64,000 bases of DNA from Butyriboletus loyo (lineage: Eukaryota > Basidiomycota > Agaricomycetes > Boletales > Boletaceae). The stretch lies in assembly GCA_038093515.1 (NCBI GenBank), contig JBBPSI010000018.1, positions 1 through 64,000 of the forward strand, read 5' to 3'. Shown in pieces: positions 57,626 to 64,000 of this stretch (positions are counted from its first letter, which is position 1; every line of letters starts with the position of its first letter). Below the pieces are notes generated by a model that had not been told where the DNA came from, made no database searches, and was given only the letters and a program-made list of their open reading frames with translations. A program made the position numbers and the translations under genes.

Positions 57626-60471
57626 TCAGTTTCCGCAACACGTCGGCGAACCGTTCGTTCCGTTCATGCCATTTCGGTGGTACCCGTTGGCGAAGGCAGG
57701 GGTGCTGAGTGCGTCATTGGTTCCAGGAACGTCCATGCTCGGGTTCTTGGCGAAGAAGTGGTTGGGTTTGAAGATAACGCTGACGTTCTCCACGGGCATA
57801 CTGCGAAGCCAAAAGGTCAGCAATGACGTTTGCGAACATGAACCAGATACTTACACCGGCCAGTCTTCCGGGCGCGGGATGTGCGTCGTGCCTACGACGA
57901 TTCAAGAAATGAGTCGTGCAAAGACAAGGGAGTGGCGAGGTGCAACGCACCAACAGTGAGGTAGAGCACGATGTCTTCGCCATCGATGCTTCCTTGGCCT
58001 TCTTTGACCCATCTGCCAACAGAATCCTCAGGTTCCTCTCGAGTCTGTGGAACATACTTTCCACTTGGCCACACCCTTCCGCCCTTGGGTCCTTCGACGT
58101 CCTTCACAACCCAAAGCGCCTTGTGCGCAAACGAAGCACGACGAGCAACCCATGAATCACTCTTCGCCAAAAGAGGAAGTGCACCTCCCTTCATCACGAT
58201 CTGATACGACGACGGTTTCCCAGAAGCGTAATGTGTCCTGTTCAGATTCGCAATCTTCCAGCGACGCTCGAGGGGCCATTCAAAGTCGCGTGCACCGTCT
58301 TTGACTTGGTCCGTGAGGACACGTTCCTTGACGTAGAAGGCGTTACCCGCAAAGTTCTCTTTCGATCCTGTCGGTGCGTCATGAGAAATAGCTTCATATT
58401 CAACGACGGAATTGCGGATCCCATCCAGCATTGGGTCCACGCGGATCGAGAAGAGGTGTTGGTGGATTTGTGCATTGATACCTGGTGCAACGGTAATTCC
58501 GTAAGGATTGGGTTCGTTAGGACCAGCAACGTAAACTTGTAAAATCCCACTAAGCCGGATCTCAAGCTCGATGCTGCCGTCTTGGTAGAAGTAGTAGTTC
58601 CAAACGTACTCTGTTGGATGTACGTCAACGCTAGCGCGGAGGAAATGGGGATGCTCTTACCATAGTTGGCTAGGGTGCAGACCATGCTGACCACGAGACG
58701 TCTACTTCTTACGGTGTGCGAACGGCCTCCTGGGCGGTAGTCAGTGTGCTTCCAGAGGACGCCAGCATCCTCTTCGTGAATGCAAATCGCGTGCTTTATC
58801 ACGAACGCTGTTCCTGCATGGGTAACGAATGAACCGGGCTGCGATGCGAATCAGCGAGCGCTCTGGTTGATCACGCGCATACGTACCAGATAGTGAATCT
58901 TTCCTAGGCAGTCACACCCAAGAGAGAGATCATTGGCCATAGTACCCATACCATATTCGCCACTGAAGCTAAATAAGTCAACGTTCGACGCGGATTGATT
59001 CGATGACCCACGTATCAAATGCGAATTTCCTGGAATGAGGGAATTCAGGTGCACCATAGGGTACCACCATTTCCGCAAGACTGAGACGATAAAAGATGGG
59101 TCGAATCTCTCCATCATCATTGTAGGTAATCGTTGATAACGCAATACCTTCACGGTGGCTGAAAGCTATCGGGGGAGATTGCATGTTAGATCACTTTTAC
59201 CACGATCGAGGAACAGAATGTCCACCGATGTGCATCTTCCACTTCTGCCATTCTAGAGTGTGTCCGTTTATCTTGAAGGACACGCCCTCTGGCTGTAAGA
59301 TGTGTAAAGGCTTGACGTCATCGCGTGGCTTGTATGTTGGGTCGGAGTGCTGCATTAGATCTGGAAGGAAGTCGAACGAAGTGAGTGGCGGCGGTATTCG
59401 TTCACGAGTCGACTTGGCAAACGAGTCTTCCGAGAGCGGAGGCGCCTCTGTCGTTTCGACGCTGAGTTTGTGGGATCCATCCGCGTTGTGCCTATATCCA
59501 GGGGGAAAGTCAATCTGAACGACTTTTTCTTTCACCGAGTCAACGACTGGAATGAAATCCTGAAATACACTCAAAGTCAAAAATGGCATGAAGAAAGTAA
59601 TCAAAAGGACAAAGATTGACAAGAGGGTGTGCGTAGAGATTTTCGTGTGTTGAAAAGCGCGCAAAGAGAAGAGCTTGTTGGAGGCGCTGGTGTTCGGGGA
59701 ATCGATCATCATAACCGACCGCCCAGCCATCTGCAGCTATCTGATGGGGTTCGATACCTGCATTCGTTGAGCGTTGTTGGTGTGCTGGCGATGAGGGGTG
59801 GATCGGAACTTACCGATTTGCTTGGCGAGCGCTTGAACTCTGGGGTCATTACGAACGATGACCTCACACATTGTGAGCTCCTCGACGGAGATCTGGGGTT
59901 GGGAACCGTCGGGGAGCTGGTCGATGGTGTCGACTTCCCACTCTCCACTGTTGAAAGCCAGGATCGCATTATAGCAGCCTCTGGGGTAGAATGGTTGTAT
60001 TGGCGAATGATGCGCTATGGATGAAGGACTGACCCGTTTATGACATCGATGAACTTGCTCAAGCCTATCAGGATATGCGCGAAGACGCGGAGGTAGGACG
60101 TACATCAGACTCGGCCTTTCTAATGATGTCAACAGGCGCTTCGGGTTTGCCGCCGGGTGTGAGGGAAATGCCAAGGGCAGCGAGGACGTCCTTCTTCGGA
60201 GGCGGGAGAAGAGAACACGTGATGAAACGAACAGCCTTGATGGATGTGTTGGAAGCAGTGTAATGCCTAATGGCGAGCGTGACTGCATTGATCTAAATAG
60301 GACGTGTGAATGGTGTCAGTGCCGGGGACGAGGGCCAATCGGAAGACAGACCTCGTCGGGGGTGAGGGGGTCGAGGGGATGGTAAGTACTAGAGGTGTTC
60401 AAGTTGGAAGGTTTGGTGGCATAGGCCTTGTGGATGATTGTCGGGGAAGTGGGCAGTGCGGATGGGGACAT
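57626..60471 (-). CDS. Copper amine oxidase
   Basis: Quinone enzyme oxidising primary amines to aldehydes, with ammonia and H2O2 as by-products. The gene has about ten introns. The start at 60471 gives [20 protein letters not shown] and then [10 protein letters not shown], the usual N2-domain start. N3 includes [20 protein letters not shown] and [20 protein letters not shown]. The catalytic domain has [15 protein letters not shown], then [20 protein letters not shown] and [15 protein letters not shown]. The topaquinone site is the Tyr in CTLANYEYVW, and Cu-binding His residues are visible in HQH and in the later [13 protein letters not shown]. No signal peptide was seen; C-terminal TCCGN is not a peroxisomal SKL signal. 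Length is normal for the family. Confidence 0.92.
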
Positions 60472-61470
60472 ATTGTGGAGACTGAGGTTGATAGGCCACT
60501 GGATTCTGGGAGTTTGACGCTCCTCTTTATAGGCTGGGACCGAACCTGAGAATGATCATGTCCGACACCGTCTTATCTCCAACAGCGGCTTAGTAAAAAT
60601 AGATAAGTGTCTGACACCCTGAGTACGATTTTGCCACCAAGAAAAGCACATCCCAACACCACATTCGCTTCACGACCACACAGATCAGCGACGCACAAGA
60701 ATTGGACGTCGAGGTCGCCGGTGTGGGGCTGCAACGTAGGGGATCATGTGGACATCAACCTCTCCGACAAGGACGGCAAAGTTATCTATAAAACCCGCTT
60801 AGCTCAGGTACATCCATCAGCCGCCACCTTGCGCAGGACGACAACCACGATAAGACTCCGAGAGGAGGACTATCAGATATCTGCACTTGGAGCAGACCCG
60901 TGCTCTCAGGCTCGATGGGAACAGCGTGACCGCGGCGTTGTCTAATCGTACACGTTCGCAGGACCCCATCAAGCGCCTCGAGGAACAGGAAGCGAATTGG
61001 ACAGTTGATGGCACGAGGCCCAAACGGACCGGGTACGGAGGAAAGGCGGTAACTTGAGATCAGTGATGCGAGCACGCCGAGGCTGAGCCTGAAGAAGGGA
61101 GTCAGTTTGGCTGAATGATTGCTGAATGTCTTCAATCCACACGTGTGTGATCTTACCCAGGATGATCAACAGTGCGTCGGCTCTGGACGAAATTTAAATG
61201 GGAATCGCCGCTGGCAGGGAGCGTCTTTTGGGGAACAACGGGAACACTACCCTCTGCTCGTCATCATGCTCTCTGTGTGGTATCATCCGTACATCGTACG
61301 GGTCTCTTCAGTAAGAAGACTGGTGGTTTCCTTTGGCCAACAGCGTAATAACCACGAAGCATGGCGGGTTCGATGCGGGTCCTCGACCAGATCTTCAAAA
61401 TTCATTATCAAATAATGTGGAGCCTTTGAAACAGAAGGCGATACGTCTCAACGTTGGAAAGGGGCACAAG

Positions 61471-61614
61471 ATGACACCGGCTATGATTCGGTGTGTCTTG
61501 ATAGTATTTTTGGTTGTTTGCCGGGTCCCCGCCTCGGCCGCTCCTGCCAAATTCAGCGCGGACAGGCCATTTCGGAGCCTTTCGCCGTTGAATTCCGGAC
61601 GGAGTCTGAAGTAA
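61471..61614 (+). CDS. Possible 47-residue secreted peptide
   Basis: The frame begins MTPAMIRCVLIVFLVVCRVPASA, which has the form of a signal peptide with a plausible cleavage site (after ASA). The mature part would be about 24 residues, basic and without cysteine. There is no intron, no paralogue in the window and no family that I know. It lies between repeats, so it may be chance. Confidence 0.2.
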   Translation: MTPAMIRCVLIVFLVVCRVPASAAPAKFSADRPFRSLSPLNSGRSLK

Positions 61615-61685
61615 CAGAACTGAGCTGAACGGCATGCAGCGCCGAGCATAGCGCTTGTGCGACAAATCATTCAGACTTTGTTTTA

Positions 61686-61759
61686 TTTATTATTTTTAGA
61701 CAAGCGTGAATAACATTATGTAGCGACTGCCTACATAATACGCTAAGGCGGTTATGAAC
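61686..61759 (-). mobile_element. SINE-like short element, copy B, with target-site duplication
   Basis: Reads on the minus strand as ggttcataaccgccttagcg, attatgtaggcagtcgctac, ataat, then ttcacgcttgtctaaaaata and an A-rich tail. It is flanked by a perfect 14-nt direct repeat cagactttgtttta (61672-61685 and 61760-61773), the mark of a recent insertion. The 9-nt arms attatgtag / ctacataat form a hairpin with a 7-nt loop. Compared with copy A, this copy lacks the first palindromic arm (a 5' truncation) and the 11-nt insertion. Confidence 0.7.
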
Positions 61760-62305
61760 CAGACTTTGTTTTAACTTGTGTGATCACAAATGGCATCTCA
61801 AAACCAGAGCCTGATTATGCTCAGAAACGAGCACCCTTCCAGATTAAAACCACTTCCATCGAATCAGAATCCTACTACTAAAATCTCACTTCCTCAGTGA
61901 CTCTTGTGTCAATGGGGGGGGTGAAAAAATGGATAAGTGACTGAGTACATCCTGGCCCAAAAGAATTGAATGTCGAGGTGTGTGGGGTCCAAACCTCTCA
62001 GAGCGGCTTGGCTCCGGTACATGAATCAGCCTGTTAATCGTACACGTTCGCAGGACCCATCAAGCGCCTCGAGGAACAGGAAGCGAAATGGACCACGGAC
62101 CCAAAACGGACCGGGTGCGATGATAAGACAGCAGGGAGGCTGATTAGCGCGCTCAAGAGAGAGAGGAGAGCTGGGTTAAGCTGGACGTTGTATCTAGTAG
62201 TCGTTCCGATTTCGTGCCATGGTAACAACCGAATTACGTCGCCTTTTGCCAGTTTGGTAGGATCGAAAGATCGTCCGACCACGGTGCAGCCAGGACGACA
62301 CAACC

Positions 62306-64000
62306 ATGACAGTCCAGAATTCGGCCACAAACGGGCTCCACGCCCAATCCACATCTCACCAACTCGTCCTTACACCGCCGTCTACCGTCCCCCCACCCCC
62401 CGAAAGCAATCCAGCGAACCCGGCGTCGTCAACAGACCAGAAGAAGAGGAAAAAGAAAAAGAAGGCGAACAAGGCTCCCTCCAATGATGTGTCCTCTGCA
62501 CTACCACGAAAGCCGACATCAGACGCAGAGCGTCCTCCCGTGCTTTGCATCAGCAGAAACAAGCATTGGAAATATATCAGCTCATACCATGTCAGTCCTC
62601 TCTCCTCGTTCTCTTCTCAGTTCTCCAATCCCTCATCAGGGTCCCTGGCTTCAACTCCCTCTCGAGTTGCTCGAGTCTCTTCTCGTCCTCAACCTCGACC
62701 CCGCAACACTCTCTAGCGCGAAGATACCCCCGCAATCTCTCCACTCATCCCGCACCCCAAATTCACCACATTCAACTCTCTACTCGCGTGTGCTTCCTCG
62801 TCCACGTGAAATCGATAGAGGACTCCACGCATTCTCGGACCACTCTCCGCCTGACTCACCCCGTCGCAATTTCAACTCCTTGCCTTCGTCATATACCACT
62901 GCCTCGACCCCGCTTCTCTGCCCTATACCAGGCAAGCCAACCCCTCCACCCATCGATCCGGGCGTGTTCCGTAATGTTGCGACGATCCGCCGTCTGATCG
63001 ACGAGGCAGCCGAACTCTCGGTGCGTGCATCGTCTGGACTTTCCCCCGCTGCTCTGGGTTCTATCCGGGGGGGGAGCCATGGTGCATGGCCAACTTCCCA
63101 AAGCCTTGACGGTTCCGGCAACATGGGAAATGGAAGAAACGTTGCCATGAGTGCGATGCGCGTGCATCGACTCCGCGCACTCGCAGTGCAGAAGCTCGCC
63201 GCAGCTTATAAGGCCGACGAGATCGCCAGCAGTGTCATGGTCATGCAGGGTGGGAGCGTGTTTGACGACATCGCCGAAAGGGTCCTCAGACATGGTACGT
63301 CCTTGCCTGTAACCCGCAGTTTGTTCCTGTTCGAACGCGATCATAGATCCCAACGATGCCGATGCCAAATACGTACACTTCTTTCACGAGAAGATACCCT
63401 CTCGGTACGTGAACCACGCTTGAAATGTACCCTTTTGACTGTCGGAACAGTGCGAACAGACAATTGGCAGAGTCCACTACCACTCAGGTACTGGATGAAC
63501 TCATCGCTGCTAATCCGCAGCGACTTGAATATTACCGAACACGAGGCATTGTGCATTGTTTCCGCGATGAACACATCCTCGCTGCCAAAGACTTTACATA
63601 TGCCCTCAAGGAAGCTCGTGCTGCACGCAAGGGTCGGACAGCACACCGTAGCATCAAGTTACCATCTGAATCACGGGGCAAGTGTGGCAAGAAAAAGAAA
63701 GGCTCCAACAAGACCAACGGCCAAGCACCACCGAATGGTACGAGCGACTCCGCGGAAGCGTCCACCGTTGAAGGGCCAGACGGGGAAACGCTCTTGGTAC
63801 ACCCGTCCGTTTCACCCGACGCACCAGATCCCATCGAACCTCAACTACTGTTCTTGAGGGGTGCGACCTATCTGCAGCATGCGTTGCATCTTATCGAGTC
63901 CGCGATTTTGAAACTCGAGGGCGTAAGTAAGGCGGGTTCGACTCTTGACGGTACCGAGTTGCGCTTGTGCTATCTCGTCAACGGCCGTTATGGCGGTGTC
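62306..64000 (+). CDS. TPR-like protein of unknown function, cut by the window edge
   Basis: Starts MTVQNSATNGLHAQS, with a lysine-rich run (KKRKKKKKANK). After a short intron near 62590-62640 it continues GPWLQLPLELLESLLVLNLD, a Ser/Pro-rich stretch, then a helical region (FRNVATIRRLIDEAAELSV, RVHRLRALAVQKLAAAYKAD). After introns near 63296-63346 and 63402-63449 it reads QRLEYYRTRGIVHCFRDEHI, AAKDFTYALKEARAARKG, which looks like a tetratricopeptide helix pair. The frame is still open at 64000. I do not recognise the family. The frame between 62500 and 62590 is ambiguous: a second frame (ALEIYQLIP) also looks protein-like but does not splice in phase. Confidence 0.7.

Larger units (their letters stand above)
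60600..62130. repeat. Duplicated upstream block (60600-61030 and 61920-62130)
   Basis: The strings cgtacacgttcgcaggacc and catcaagcgcctcgaggaac, followed by gaagcgaa and a caaacggaccggg-type end, occur at about 60946-61034 and again at 62038-62116. The preceding stretches also match in part (ataagtgtctgac / ataagtgactgag; aagaattggacgtcgaggt / aagaattgaatgtcgaggt). The second copy lies directly upstream of the last gene. The internal part is shortened in the second copy. I see no coding sequence in either. Confidence 0.75.
60472..62305. other. Repeat-rich intergenic region
   Basis: Holds the duplicated blocks at 60600-61030 and 61920-62130, the SINE-like copy B, and a possible tiny secreted peptide at 61471-61614. 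No other supported gene is present. The region is unusual in carrying related fragments in both halves. Confidence 0.5.

Noticed and set aside
1..64000. CRISPR array, rRNA, prophage or bacterial operon features
   Set aside because: No regularly spaced repeats or such genes; the spliceosomal introns show this is nuclear fungal DNA.

Overview
The window is fungal nuclear DNA. Coding regions are split by many short GT-AG introns (mostly 45-65 nt), genes lie on both strands at about one per 2.5 kb, and the gene set is that of a filamentous fungus (chitin synthase, dynactin p150, raptor, Lam-type sterol transfer protein). The low-complexity Ser/Pro-rich proteins, C/T-rich upstream tracts and protein style point to a basidiomycete, most likely an Agaricomycete. 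That placement is an inference from sequence style, not a database result. No bacterial, organellar, CRISPR or rRNA feature was seen.

Layout. 1-1.4 kb is repeat DNA: a large fold-back inverted repeat, then a small SINE-like element. 1.4-20.4 kb is a rearranged, duplicated block. One gene for a Ser/Pro-rich protein (intact at 16758-20409, minus strand) has three decayed partial copies (1.4-2.8, 8.0-8.9 and 12.4-13.8 kb), and a seven-bladed WD40 gene is present twice in tandem (9929-12177 and 13858-15858). A class IV-type chitin synthase (2897-7495) sits beside the first decayed copy, which occupies its promoter position. 21-28 kb holds a thioredoxin-like gene that lost its active-site cysteines, a GRAM/StART-like (Lam/Aster) sterol transporter, a pyridoxamine-phosphate-oxidase-like flavoprotein, a canonical thioredoxin and a decayed fragment of carbamoyl-phosphate synthase. 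28-34 kb is one full-size ABC-A transporter. 34.5-39.1 kb is a PX-domain AGC kinase with a long acidic tail.

41-45.3 kb carries small housekeeping genes: an acidic protein, protein-L-isoaspartate methyltransferase, Swi5 and an RCC1-repeat protein. 45.5-55.5 kb has raptor (TORC1) and dynactin p150Glued, divergently transcribed from a shared 315-bp gap. Raptor as read here has lost part of its HEAT region and is out of frame at the junction. 56.5-60.5 kb has an Lto1-like protein and a copper amine oxidase. 60.6-62.3 kb holds a duplicated upstream block and a second copy of the SINE-like element, flanked by a 14-bp target-site duplication. The last gene runs off the right edge.

The genes do not form a pathway cluster. 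Themes that recur are growth signalling and cell wall (raptor, AGC kinase, chitin synthase), lipid transfer or transport (Lam protein, ABC-A) and redox (two thioredoxins). No clearly new multi-gene system was found. The best leads are the SINE-like element, the broken raptor, the cysteine-less thioredoxin and the duplicated WD40/Ser-Pro block. Exon positions were derived by hand from splice sites and reading-frame continuity; reconstructed exon sets were checked for divisibility by three where exact protein lengths are given.
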